Source of the DNA: Streptomyces cinerochromogenes
GTDB taxonomy: Bacteria; Actinomycetota; Actinomycetes; Streptomycetales; Streptomycetaceae
DNA length: 64,000 nucleotides
Direction: 5' to 3'
Assembly: GCF_014648635.1 (NCBI RefSeq)
Contig: NZ_BMRM01000006.1
Coordinates: 124,001-188,000, forward strand
The notes below the pieces were generated by a model. It had not been told where the DNA came from and did no database searches. It saw nothing but the letters and a program-made list of their open reading frames with translations. Shown piece by piece: positions 27,119-36,249 of this stretch. Numbering within the stretch: position 1 is the stretch's first letter; each line of letters starts with the position of its first letter. A program made the translations under genes and the position numbers.

Positions 27119-27508
27119 GTGAAGGTAAGTGAGGTAAAGGGCGACGGCGAGGCCATGTGCCCCCACCGCCTCGTTCTGGAACACGTCACCAGCCGCTGGG
27201 GTGTGCTGGTGCTCATCCAGCTCCTCGACCGTCCCCATCGGTTCGGCGAACTGCGCCGTGCCATCGGCAGGGTCAGCGAGAAGATGCTCACGCAGACCCT
27301 CCAGACCCTGGAGCGCGACGGTCTCGTCCACCGGGACGCCAAGCCGGTCATCCCGCCCCGCGTCGACTACTCCCTGACCGGGCTGGGCCGCGAGGCGGCG
27401 GAGCAGGTGCGGGCGCTGGCGCAGTGGACCCAGCAGCGCATGGACGACGTGCTCAGCGCCCGCCGGGCATACGACGAGGCCCGGGAAATCCAGTCCCGGG
27501 CCTCGTGA
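27119..27508 (+). CDS. HxlR-family transcriptional regulator
   Basis: A 129-aa winged helix-turn-helix protein. A single cysteine near the N-terminus (EAMCPHRLVLEHV, Cys14) precedes the wHTH, the position used for thiol or quinone sensing in YodB/HypR-type HxlR proteins. HTH landmarks: SRWGVLVLIQLLDRPHRFGELRRAI, RVSEKMLTQTLQTLERDGLV and PRVDYSLTGLGREA. The gene seems leaderless: TAAGGT lies 6 nt before the GTG. The last codons lie in a strong terminator hairpin. It probably represses the divergent quinone oxidoreductase. Confidence 0.93.
   Translation: MKVSEVKGDGEAMCPHRLVLEHVTSRWGVLVLIQLLDRPHRFGELRRAIGRVSEKMLTQTLQTLERDGLVHRDAKPVIPPRVDYSLTGLGREAAEQVRALAQWTQQRMDDVLSARRAYDEAREIQSRAS
27474..27506. 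terminator. Terminator hairpin embedded in the hxlR 3' end
   Basis: ACGAGGCCCGGGA (27474-27486) pairs perfectly with TCCCGGGCCTCGT (27494-27506). The stem is coding (last 11 codons of hxlR) and runs into the stop codon. It can also serve the convergent korB. Confidence 0.75.
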
Positions 27509-27541
27509 TCAGAGCGATTTCATGAAAGACGGGCGAGCCGG

Positions 27542-28595
<1,054 letters not shown>

Positions 28596-28603
<8 letters not shown>

Positions 28604-30524
28604 CGATGGCCTCCTTCAGCGCCGCGGCGAGCTGTTCCGCCTTGAACGGCATGCCGTTGACCTGGTTGTACGAGTGGGCGTCGACCAGGTACTTCGCTCG
28701 GACGAGGGTGGCGAGCTGTCCCAGGTTCATCTCGGGGATCACCACCTTGTCGTAGCCCTTCAGCACCGTGCCGAGGTTGCGCGGGAAGGGGTTGAGGTGG
28801 CGCAGGTGGGCCTGGGCGATCGACTCGCCGGCCGCGCGCAGCCGCCGTACCGCCGCCGTGATCGGCCCGTAGGTGGAACCCCAGCCGAGGACCAGGGTCG
28901 TCGCGCCGTGCGGGTCGTCGACCTCCACGTCGGGGACGTCGATGCCGTCGACCTTGGCCTGCCGGGTGCGGACCATGAAGTCGTGGTTGGCCGGGTCGTA
29001 GGAGATGTTGCCCGTGCCGTCCTGCTTCTCGATGCCGCCGATGCGGTGCTCCAGGCCCGGGGTGCCGGGGATCGCCCACGGGCGGGCCAGGGTCTGCGGG
29101 TCCCGCTTGTACGGCCAGAAGACCTCGGTGCCGTCCGCGAGCGTGTGGTTCGGTCCGGAGGCGAACCGCACCCGCAGGTCGGGCAGCTCCTCCAGGTCCG
29201 GGATGCGCCACGGCTCGGAGCCGTTGGCCAGATAGCCGTCGGACAGCAGCATCACCGGCGTGCGGTACGTCAGCGCGATCCGGGCCGCCTCCAGCGCGGC
29301 GTCGAAGCAGTCGGCCGGGGTCCTCGGCGCGATCACCGGGACCGGGGCCTCGCCGTTGCGGCCGTACATCGCCTGCAGCAGGTCGGCCTGCTCGGTCTTG
29401 GTCGGCAGACCCGTCGACGGGCCGCCGCGCTGGATGTCCACCACCAGCAGGGGCAGCTCCAGCGAGACCGCGAGGCCGATCGTCTCGCTCTTCAGGGCGA
29501 CACCGGGGCCGCTCGTCGTGGTCACCGCGAGCGAGCCGCCGAACGCCGCGCCGAGGGCCGCGCCGATGCCCGCGATCTCGTCCTCGGCCTGGAAGGTGCG
29601 CACGCCGAAGTTCTTGTGCTTGCTCAGCTCGTGCAGGATGTCCGAGGCCGGAGTGATCGGGTACGACCCCAGGAACAGCGGCAGGTCCGCCTGGCGGGAC
29701 GCGGTGATCAGGCCGTAGGCCAGGGCGAGGTTGCCGGAGATGTTGCGGTAGGTGCCGACCGGGAAGGCCTTGGCGGCCGGCGCGACCTCGTAGGAGACCG
29801 CGAAGTCCTCCGTCGTCTCGCCGAAGTTCCAGCCCGCGCGGAACGCGGCGATGTTGGCCTCGGCGATCTGCGGCTTCTTCGCGAACTTCGACTTCAGGAA
29901 CTTCTCGGTGCCCTCGGTGGGCCGGTGGTACATCCAGCTCAGCAGGCCCAGCGCGAACATGTTCTTGCTGCGCTCGGCCTCCTTGCGGGACAGGTCGAAC
30001 TTCTTCAGCGCCTCCACGGTGAGCGTGGTCAGCGGCACCGGATGGAGGCTGTAGCCGTCGAGCGAGCCGTCCTCCAGCGGAGAGGCGTCGTACCCGACCT
30101 TCTGCAGGGCGCGCTTGGTGAACTCGTCGGTGTTGACGATGATCTCGGCGCCGCGGGGCAGGTCGCCGATGTTGGCCTTCAGGGCGGCCGGGTTCATGGC
30201 GACGAGGACGTTCGGCGCGTCACCGGGGGTGAGGATGTCGTGGTCGGCGAAGTGCAGCTGGAAGGACGAGACACCCGGCAGGGTGCCGGCAGGGGCGCGG
30301 ATCTCGGCGGGGAAGTTCGGCAGGGTGGAGAGGTCGTTGCCGAACGAGGCGGTCTCCGAGGTGAACCGGTCACCGGTGAGCTGCATGCCGTCACCCGAGT
30401 CCCCCGCGAACCGGATGATCACCCGGTCCAGGCGCCGCACGTCCTTCGCGCCGCCCGGTTTGCGCTGCTCTCCCACGACGGTTCCGTCGGTCTGCTCCGC
30501 TGGGCTGCTGACCTGGCTGGTCAC
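28596..30524 (-). CDS. korA: 2-oxoacid:ferredoxin oxidoreductase, alpha subunit (gamma-alpha fusion)
   Basis: A 642-aa subunit. Residues about 30-220 form the gamma (POR_C-type) domain (RLDRVIIRFAGDSGDGMQLTG), and residues about 230-640 the pyrimidine-binding alpha domain and transketolase C-terminal-like domain (LFLGSYPITPASDILHELSK, QAEDEIAGIGAALGAAFGG, TTSGPGVALKSE). This gamma-alpha order is the usual actinobacterial and Hydrogenobacter-like KGOR layout. The GTG at 30524 follows AAGGAGGT; upstream codons are in frame but do not look coding. An ACCCTA/TAGGGT inverted repeat lies 66 bp upstream. Confidence 0.95.
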
Positions 30525-30589
30525 TGAACTGGACCTCCTTCGAGGCGGCTGTCCGGGGCCTGGTCGTCCCACGGACCATCCCAGGATCA

Positions 30590-30608
30590 ACCCTACGTCG
30601 GTTAGGGT
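30590..30608. promoter_or_regulatory. Inverted repeat upstream of korA
   Basis: ACCCTA (30590-30595) and TAGGGT (30603-30608) form a perfect 6-bp inverted repeat with a 7-nt spacer. On the minus strand it also reads as a TAGGGT -10-like hexamer. It could be part of the korAB promoter or an operator. Confidence 0.35.
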
Positions 30609-30913
30609 CGCCTTCCCGAGGTCATCCGTGGATTGGACGAATTCGAGACGGCCTGTCGCGCTGACTTCACATCATGTCCCGCATCGCCGAGGCGCGGGTC
30701 AAGGCGCTCCCCGCGCGTTCCCAGGTTCTCTCGTCCGGCTGCCGTCCGGGCCCCAGGCCGCCCCCTACGGGGCTTTTCGCTCTCCCCTCCGGGTCTGTCC
30801 CGGTCTCCCGCCCGGGCCGGTTCCGGCCCCCGGTCGGGGTCCGCCCCGCCTCCCGCAGGGGGCCTTCCGGCCTGCCCTCCGGGTCCGTCCGGCTCCCCGC
30901 CCCGGCAGGCGTC
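30609..30913. other. Gene-free stretch between korA and the response regulator
   Basis: No credible coding sequence was found. The part from about 30750 to 30910 is extremely C/G-rich and contains a degenerate direct repeat: CCCTCCGGGTCTGTCC near 30786 and CCCTCCGGGTCCGTCC near 30876, each followed by a C-rich CCCGCCC-type block. It should include the response-regulator terminator and the korA promoter. Confidence 0.55.
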
Positions 30914-31573
30914 TCAGGAGTTCAGGTAGGTGAGAACGGCCAGAACCCGACGGTGGTCGCCGTCGCTCGGCGTCAGCCCGAGCTTGAGGAAGATGTTGCT
31001 GACGTGCTTCTCCACGGCGCCGTCGCTGACCACCAGCTGCCGGGCGATCGCCGAGTTCGTCCGCCCCTCCGCCATCAGCCCGAGCACCTCGCGCTCCCGA
31101 GGCGTCAGCCCCGTCAGCACGTCCTGCTTGCGGCTGCGGCCGAGCAGCTGCGCGACCACCTCCGGGTCCAGCGCCGTACCGCCCTCGGCCACCCGCACCA
31201 CCGCGTCCACGAACTCCCGTACGTCCGCGACCCGGTCCTTGAGCAGATAGCCGACGCCCCGGCTGGAACCCGCCAGCAGTTCGGTGGCGTAGCGCTCCTC
31301 CACGTACTGCGACAGCACCAGCACCCCGAGCCCGGGGTGCAGCCGGCGCAGCAGTACGGCGGCCCGGACGCCCTCGTCGGTGTGCGTCGGCGGCATCCGC
31401 ACGTCCGCCACCACCACGTCCGGCAGCTCGCCCAGCTCGGCCAGGTCCGAGACGGTCTTCACCAGCGCGTCCGCGTCACCGACCCCGGCGACCACCTCGT
31501 GCCCCCGGTCGGTCAGCAGCCGGGTCAGGCCCTCCCGGAGCAGCACTGAATCCTCGGCGATGACCACCCGCAC
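30914..31573 (-). CDS. NarL/LuxR-family response regulator
   Basis: A 219-aa two-component regulator. The receiver domain (1-125) starts VRVVIAEDSVLLREGL and has phosphoacceptor Asp57 in DVVVADVRMPP and Lys in GYLLKDRV. The LuxR helix-turn-helix (about 150-215) reads LTPREREVLGLMAEGRTN and GAVEKHVSNIFLKLGL. The GTG at 31573 is chosen because GGAGG lies 5 nt before it; a GTG at 31603 and a very long upstream frame through repeats are less likely. It follows two tandem histidine kinase genes on the same strand and is the only regulator available to both. Confidence 0.93.
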   Translation of the reverse strand: MRVVIAEDSVLLREGLTRLLTDRGHEVVAGVGDADALVKTVSDLAELGELPDVVVADVRMPPTHTDEGVRAAVLLRRLHPGLGVLVLSQYVEERYATELLAGSSRGVGYLLKDRVADVREFVDAVVRVAEGGTALDPEVVAQLLGRSRKQDVLTGLTPREREVLGLMAEGRTNSAIARQLVVSDGAVEKHVSNIFLKLGLTPSDGDHRRVLAVLTYLNS

Positions 31574-31769
31574 CCTGTCCTCCACGATCTTCTGGTCCCC
31601 CACAGCCGTTCCCCGCGACGGCGCCGGCCCACGCCGTTCCGACGCCGGTCCGCGCCGTTCCGACGCCGCCGGTCCACTCCGTTTCCCGGAGGGCCGGCAT
31701 TCCAGGATCAGCATTCCAGGATTCACGCGGGACCGCCGCCGTACGGGGGGAGAGAGCGGGGCTGACGTG
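31574..31769. other. Non-coding stretch upstream of the response regulator
   Basis: No credible gene. Minus-strand frame here reads as Arg/Pro/Ser-rich low-complexity sequence joined to the regulator frame and is probably untranslated. GCCGGTCCGCGCCGTTCCGACG and similar short direct repeats at about 31620-31670 precede the longer repeat block. Confidence 0.45.
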
Positions 31770-31975
31770 GTGCCGGGGGAGCGGCCGGGTGGGGAGAGCG
31801 GGGGGCCGCGACGGGCTGGGGGAGCGGCCGGGTGGGGAGAGCGGCGGGCCGCGTCGGCTGGGGGAGAGGTCGGCGGGGAGAGCGGCGGGCCGCGTCGGGC
31901 TGGGGGACAGGCGGGGCGGGGGGAGCGGCGGCCGTCGTCGTACCGGGGGCGGGAGGAGGACCGGGCGGGGGAGAG
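31770..31975. repeat. Degenerate tandem repeat, about 42-bp unit
   Basis: Four to five imperfect units share GGGGGAGCGGCCGGGTGGGG, then GAGAGCGGCGGGCCGCG (first near 31774, then about 31817, 31859 and 31902), decaying into G-rich sequence. It separates the response regulator from the upstream kinase. The sequence is nearly pure G/C with strong strand asymmetry (G on the plus strand). Confidence 0.7.
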
Positions 31976-32052
31976 AGCGGGGCCGCCGGTGTTCTCAGCC
32001 ACGCCAGGGCAGTGAGCGGGGCCGCCGGTGCTCTCAGCCGCGCCAGGGCAGT
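31976..32052 (-). repeat. 39-bp tandem duplication of the kinase 3' end
   Basis: The 39-bp segment at 32015-32053 contains the last six codons and TGA of the upstream kinase plus the following bases, and is duplicated with three or so changes at 31976-32014. The downstream copy is non-coding but keeps the CTGCCCTGGCG and GGCTGAG pieces. Confidence 0.8.
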
Positions 32053-33368
32053 TCCGCGATCACCTGGGTGGGGCCGCCCGCCGGGGAGTCCACCACCAGG
32101 ACGCCGTCCACCGCGTCCAGGCGCGCGGCGAGACCGGCCAGACCGGCCAGCCCGGAGCCGCGCGAGACGTCGGCGCCGCCCACCCCGTCGTCGGTCACCT
32201 GGATGAGCAGCCGGTCCCCCGAATGCCAGACGTCGACCGAAGCGGTCCGGGCCCGGCTGTGCTTGCCGATGTTCTGCAGCAGCTCGGAGACGGTGAAGTA
32301 GGCGATGCCCTCGATGGCCGGCGCCGGCCGGGACGGCAGGTCGACCTCCACCCGCACCGGCACCGTGCAGCGGGAGGCGACCGCCGACAGGGCCGCGTCC
32401 AGCCCCCGGTCCGTCAGTACGGCCGGGTGGATGCCGCGGGCCAGGTCGCGCAGCTCCTGGAGGGCCAGCTTCACCTCGCCGTGCGCCTCCTCCACCATCG
32501 CCGCCGCCGTGTCCGGGTCCTCCCGCAGCTTCTCCTTGGCCAGCCCCAGGTCTATCGCCAGACCGACCAGCCGGGCCTGCGCCCCGTCGTGCAGGTCCCG
32601 TTCGATGCGCCGCAGGTCGGCGGCGGCCGTGTCGACCACGGTGCCCCGGTCCGACTCCAGCTCCACCACCCGCGCCGACAGCGGCGACGGCCCGAGCAGC
32701 CCGCGCACCAGCAGCCCGTCCACGGTGGTCAGCGCCCGCACGAGCCACGGCGTGGCCAGCGTGAACAGCAGACCGATCAGCGCGGTCACGGTGATCTCGA
32801 AGGGGTTGTCGAGGTAGACGCTGTGGTGGGCGTCGCCGTACAGCTGGATGCCGCCCGTCCCGGCGTACGCCGGGAACACCCAGAACCACAGCGGATAGCT
32901 CAGCAGTGCCCAGCCGCACGTCCAGAAGCTCACCGCGACCGAGAACGAGAACACCGCCCACGGGAACTGCACCAGCGCGTACAGCGCGTGCCGCCAGGAG
33001 GCGCCGCTCTTGAGCATCGCGCCCATCCAGGCCGCCGCGCCCGGCTTACGCATCCGCAGCGGCTCCGGGTCGGCCACCTCCAGGCCGAGCAGTCCGCGCG
33101 CCCGCGCCCGCTCCAGCACCCCGAAGCCCCGGCAGCCGGCGAGGGCCGCCGCCAGCACCGGAATGCCGAGGAAGGTCACCAGCAGGCCCGCGCCGAGCGC
33201 GACCGTCGTCACCGTCCAGGCGAACAGCACGGTCGCGACCGGCAGGCCCAGCAGCACGTAGCCGAACTCGCGCCAGCTGCGCGCCTCGACGGGCGCCCGC
33301 AGCGCGGGGGGCAGCCGGTGGTGCCGCTCGCTCCGGTGGGCGTAGCCCTGTCCGTACTCCGTGACCAT
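32034..33368 (-). CDS. Sensor histidine kinase (NarL-type), downstream paralogue
   Basis: A 444-aa membrane kinase. Residues about 30-215 form a sensor domain (PF13796-like) with about four membrane helices (GYVLLGLPVATVLFAWTVTT, LVTFLGIPVLAAALAG, FSVAVSFWTCGWALLSYPLW). The dimerisation/phosphoacceptor segment has RRIERDLHDGAQARL with His260. The HATPase domain carries ELLQNIGKHSRA and DDGVGGADVSRGSGLAGL. The GTG/ATG region is fixed by the conserved MVTEYG start at 33368. Its C-terminal half is nearly identical in pattern to the next kinase upstream (33661-34959), so the pair arose by duplication. An 18-bp repeat array lies just upstream. Confidence 0.93.
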   Translation of the reverse strand: MVTEYGQGYAHRSERHHRLPPALRAPVEARSWREFGYVLLGLPVATVLFAWTVTTVALGAGLLVTFLGIPVLAAALAGCRGFGVLERARARGLLGLEVADPEPLRMRKPGAAAWMGAMLKSGASWRHALYALVQFPWAVFSFSVAVSFWTCGWALLSYPLWFWVFPAYAGTGGIQLYGDAHHSVYLDNPFEITVTALIGLLFTLATPWLVRALTTVDGLLVRGLLGPSPLSARVVELESDRGTVVDTAAADLRRIERDLHDGAQARLVGLAIDLGLAKEKLREDPDTAAAMVEEAHGEVKLALQELRDLARGIHPAVLTDRGLDAALSAVASRCTVPVRVEVDLPSRPAPAIEGIAYFTVSELLQNIGKHSRARTASVDVWHSGDRLLIQVTDDGVGGADVSRGSGLAGLAGLAARLDAVDGVLVVDSPAGGPTQVIAELPWRG

Positions 33369-33444
33369 CGGTGGTGTTCCGTTCTGCTCGTCAGGGTGGC
33401 GGTTCGGCCGTACGGCGGTACGTCAGGACGTCCGTTCCGTCGGG

Positions 33445-33534
33445 CCGTACGTCTTCGGCCGGCCGTACGTCTTGGTCGGGCCGTACGTCTTGGTCGGGCC
33501 GTACGTCTTCGTCAGGCCGTACGTCCAGGGTGGT
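33445..33534. repeat. 18-bp direct-repeat array (five units) upstream of a kinase gene
   Basis: CCGTACGTCTT-type units start at 33445, 33463, 33481, 33499 and 33517, exactly 18 bp apart. Each unit contains the palindrome CGTACG. The central copies match CCGTACGTCTTGGTCGGG. The array is 77 bp before the kinase start at 33368, within the promoter region. Confidence 0.88.
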
Positions 33535-33580
33535 CCGCCGCGCGGTGGTGCGACATGGAGTCCGTCGGCGTCTTGAGCGG

Positions 33581-33592
33581 GGGGTTTTCCCC
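33581..33592. promoter_or_regulatory. GGGGAAAACCCC motif upstream of the downstream kinase
   Basis: GGGGTTTTCCCC on the plus strand (GGGGAAAACCCC on the minus strand). The same 12-mer occurs at 35022-35033 upstream of the second kinase, in the divergent gap shared with nuoA2. Candidate binding site for the cognate response regulator. Confidence 0.4.
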
Positions 33593-33660
33593 ACCCCACC
33601 GCCACCACCCGCCACCTGTCCCCTCCCCCCCCGGGCGTGGGGCGGGGCGCCGCGGCGGGT

Positions 33661-34959
33661 TCAGGCCGTGCGGTCCCGCCACGGCAGCTCCGCGGTGACC
33701 ACGGTCGGGCCGCCGGCCGGGGAGTCGACCGCGAACAGGCCGTCCACCGCGCCCAGCCGCTCCGCCAGGCCCCGCATACCGCCGCCCGCGTCCAGCCGGG
33801 CGCCGCCCCGGCCGTCGTCCCGGACCTGGATGAGCAGCCGGTCCTCGGCCCGCCACACGTCGACCGAGGCGGTCCGGGCCCCGCTGTGCTTGCTGATGTT
33901 CTGCAGCAGCTCGGAGACGGTGAAGTAGGCGATGCCCTCGATGGCCGCCGCGGGCCGGGCCGGCAGGTCCACGGTCACCGCCACCGGCACCGTGCAGCGG
34001 GAGGCGACCGAGGACAGGGCCGCGTCCAGCCCCCGGTCCGTCAGTACGGCCGGGTGGATGCCGCGGGCGAGGTCGCGCAGTTCCTGGAGGGCGAGCTTCA
34101 CCTCGCCGTGTGCCTCGTCGACCATCGCCGCCGCGGTGTCGGGGTCCTCCAGCAGCTTCTCCTTGGCCAGACCGAGTCCCATGGCCAGGTTGACCAGCCG
34201 CGCCTGGGCGCCGTCGTGCAGATCGCGCTCGATCCGGCGCAGGTCCGCCGCCGCCGTGTCGACCACGATCCCGCGGTCGGACTCCAGTTCGGCGATCCGC
34301 CGCTCCAGCTCGTCCGAGGGCGACAGCAGCCCGCGCACCATCGCCCGGTCCGCGTTCGCCATGCCCCGCGCGAGGTACGGCAGCACCGGCCACAGCACGA
34401 ACAGCGAGGTCAGCACCGTGCAGAAGGTCAGGACGCCCCAGGGAAGCCGGATCGCGTCGTACAGCAGGGTCCGCCAGCCCACCGGGTCCTTCAGCGCCAT
34501 CCACAGCCGCTGCACCGGGCCCCCGCCCTTCGCGAGCGGCAGCGGTGACGGCTCCTCCACCCGCACCCCGAGCAGCCTGCGCGCCCGGGCCCGCTCCAGC
34601 TTGCCCAGCTGCCGGGCGCCCAGCAGGCAGAGCGCGAGCAGCGGGAGACCGATCGCGGTGAGGCTGAGGATGCCGCCGGCGACCAGCACGGTGAAGGCGT
34701 ACACGAACCCGAACACCGCCACCGGCAGGTTCAGCAGGAGATGCGCGATCTCCTTCCAGGTGTGCGCGTCGAGGGCCGGGCGGGGCGGGGGCAGCCGGTG
34801 CAGGCTGGTGCGGCCGTCCTGGCCGGCGGTGCGGTCGGTGTCGTCGATGCGGTCGGGCCGGCCGGTGCCGGGGGGCCGGCCGGTGCGCGGGAGCCGGTCG
34901 GTGCGGCGGGCCCGGTCGGTGCCGTCCGGCCGGTCGGCGGCGGGGCTGGGAGCGGTCAT
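33661..34959 (-). CDS. Sensor histidine kinase (NarL-type), upstream paralogue
   Basis: A 432-aa membrane kinase and paralogue of the 32034-33368 gene. An unusual charged N-terminal tail (residues 5-55) is built of Asp/Arg/Thr/Gly (TDRARRTDRLPRTGRPPGTG). The sensor domain has helices LLLNLPVAVFGFVYAFTVL, SLTAIGLPLLALCLLGA and LPWGVLTFCTVLTSLFVLWP. The phosphoacceptor His248 lies in RRIERDLHDGAQARL, and the HATPase has ELLQNISKHSGA and DDGRGGARLDAGGGMRGL. The ATG at 34959 is used; ATG at 34992 is possible. It is divergent from nuoA2 with a 232-bp gap. Confidence 0.92.
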   Translation of the reverse strand: MTAPSPAADRPDGTDRARRTDRLPRTGRPPGTGRPDRIDDTDRTAGQDGRTSLHRLPPPRPALDAHTWKEIAHLLLNLPVAVFGFVYAFTVLVAGGILSLTAIGLPLLALCLLGARQLGKLERARARRLLGVRVEEPSPLPLAKGGGPVQRLWMALKDPVGWRTLLYDAIRLPWGVLTFCTVLTSLFVLWPVLPYLARGMANADRAMVRGLLSPSDELERRIAELESDRGIVVDTAAADLRRIERDLHDGAQARLVNLAMGLGLAKEKLLEDPDTAAAMVDEAHGEVKLALQELRDLARGIHPAVLTDRGLDAALSSVASRCTVPVAVTVDLPARPAAAIEGIAYFTVSELLQNISKHSGARTASVDVWRAEDRLLIQVRDDGRGGARLDAGGGMRGLAERLGAVDGLFAVDSPAGGPTVVTAELPWRDRTA

Positions 34960-35021
34960 GCTGATCAGCGTGCCGTGCGGGGGACGCTTCACGCCATGCG
35001 GTACGCCGCCCTCCGCCGCCG

Positions 35022-35033
35022 GGGGAAAACCCC
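35022..35033. promoter_or_regulatory. GGGGAAAACCCC motif between kinase and nuoA2
   Basis: Second occurrence of the 12-mer seen at 33581-33592. Located in the divergent gap, 62 bp from the kinase ATG and 158 bp from the nuoA2 start, so it could influence either direction. Confidence 0.4.
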
Positions 35034-35086
35034 ACCGTCACCGGCACCGTCACCGGTACCGGCTGTCTCACGGCGTGACGGGCTGC

Positions 35087-35114
35087 TTACCGGTTCTTTA
35101 TCAGGGCCTAGACT
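35087..35114 (+). promoter_or_regulatory. Candidate promoter of the nuo2 operon
   Basis: TTACCG (35087-35092) and TAGACT (35109-35114) are separated by 16 nt, about 78 bp before the nuoA2 GTG. Confidence 0.4.
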
Positions 35115-35191
35115 CCCGTGCGTACACATCCTCGAATCACGTCGCACACGGATTCACTAAGGTCACGAGGTCAGGGAGCGAGGGACGGACG

Positions 35192-35611
35192 GTGCGGGAG
35201 ACGTTGGGGGACTCGTCGTTCGCCGCGGCGCACGTCGTCGCGGCCGGTTACTTCCGGTCCTACTCGGTGGTCGGACTGCTCGCCCTCGTCGGCGTGCTGT
35301 TCGTCGCGGTCGCCTTCGGCGCGGGCCGCCTGCTGCGCCCGGTGGTGCCGACACCGGAGAAACTCCTGACCTACGAGTGCGGTGTCGACCCCGTCGGCGA
35401 GGGCTGGGCCCACACCCAGGTCCGCTACTACGTCTACGCCTTCCTCTACGTGATCTTCGCGGTCGACTCGATCTTCCTGTTCCCCTGGGCGACGGTCTTC
35501 GCCGCCCCCGGCTACGGCGCGACGACCCTCGTGGAGATGTTCATCTTCCTCGGCTTCCTCGCCGTGGGCCTGCTCTACGCATACAAGAAGGGCGTCCTGG
35601 CATGGACGTGA
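35192..35611 (+). CDS. nuoA2: Complex I-like subunit A, second operon
   Basis: A 139-aa three-helix membrane subunit. The conserved loop [20 protein letters not shown] with [21 protein letters not shown] is diagnostic for NuoA (the Cys-containing ECG loop reaches the quinone site in complex I). The GTG at 35192 is in a purine-rich context (GAGGGACGGAC). It overlaps nuoB2 by 10 bp and is the first gene of a ten-gene operon that lacks nuoD, E, F and G. Confidence 0.94.
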   Translation: MRETLGDSSFAAAHVVAAGYFRSYSVVGLLALVGVLFVAVAFGAGRLLRPVVPTPEKLLTYECGVDPVGEGWAHTQVRYYVYAFLYVIFAVDSIFLFPWATVFAAPGYGATTLVEMFIFLGFLAVGLLYAYKKGVLAWT

Positions 35612-36249
35612 ACCCCTCGACCTCCGAGTCCTCCGACTCCTTCGGGTCCGCCGGATCCTCCGAGCCCGTGTACCTGCCGGAGCCGAAGAGGCTGGGCGCG
35701 CTCGCCCGCCTCGCCCCCGAGCCGATGAAGGTCGTCCTGAACTGGGGCCGCCGCTACTCGCTCTGGGTCTTCAACTTCGGCCTCGCCTGCTGCGCGATCG
35801 AGTTCATCGCCGCGTCGATGGCCCGGCACGACTTCATCCGGCTCGGCGTCATCCCCTTCGCGCCGGGCCCCCGCCAGGCCGACCTGATGGTGGTGTCGGG
35901 CACGGTCACGGACAAGATGGCCCCGGCCGTCAAGCGCCTGTACGAGCAGATGCCCGAGCCGAAGTACGTCATCTCCTTCGGCGCCTGCTCCAACTGCGGC
36001 GGCCCGTACTGGGACTCCTACTCCGTGACGAAGGGCGTCGACCAGATCATCCCGGTCGACGTCTACGTCCCCGGCTGCCCGCCCCGGCCCGAGGCGCTGC
36101 TCCAGGGCATCCTCAAGCTCCAGGAGAAGATCGCCCGCGAGTCGCTGGGGGAGCGGTACGGCAACGAGCCCGCCCGGCCGTCGGCGGCCGCGCTGCAGAG
36201 CGGCCTGGTGAAGCCTCCCGCCCCCGCCGGTGAGGGGGACGCACGATGA
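35602..36249 (+). CDS. nuoB2: Complex I-like subunit B, second operon
   Basis: A 215-aa subunit carrying the terminal [4Fe-4S] cluster N2. All four ligands are visible: the tandem cysteines in [10 protein letters not shown] (about residue 65), [10 protein letters not shown] (about 130) and [11 protein letters not shown] (about 160). N-terminal 25 residues are Ser-rich and the C-terminal 35 residues are Pro/Ala-rich. The intact N2 site is notable because its structural partner NuoD is not encoded in this operon. The ATG at 35602 lies within the nuoA2 3' end. Confidence 0.95.
   Translation: MDVNPSTSESSDSFGSAGSSEPVYLPEPKRLGALARLAPEPMKVVLNWGRRYSLWVFNFGLACCAIEFIAASMARHDFIRLGVIPFAPGPRQADLMVVSGTVTDKMAPAVKRLYEQMPEPKYVISFGACSNCGGPYWDSYSVTKGVDQIIPVDVYVPGCPPRPEALLQGILKLQEKIARESLGERYGNEPARPSAAALQSGLVKPPAPAGEGDAR

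Noticed and set aside
31574..32002. N-terminal extension of the response regulator through the repeat block
   Set aside because: The open frame exists but would add about 140 Pro/Arg/Ser residues unlike any receiver protein; a GTG with GGAGG lies at the normal family start.
31770..32052. CRISPR-like array
   Set aside because: Repeats are contiguous and degenerate with no unique spacers and no cas genes.
33445..33534. CRISPR or coding repeat
   Set aside because: Eighteen-base period without spacers; although 18 is a multiple of three, no start codon, ribosome site or flanking coding sequence supports translation.
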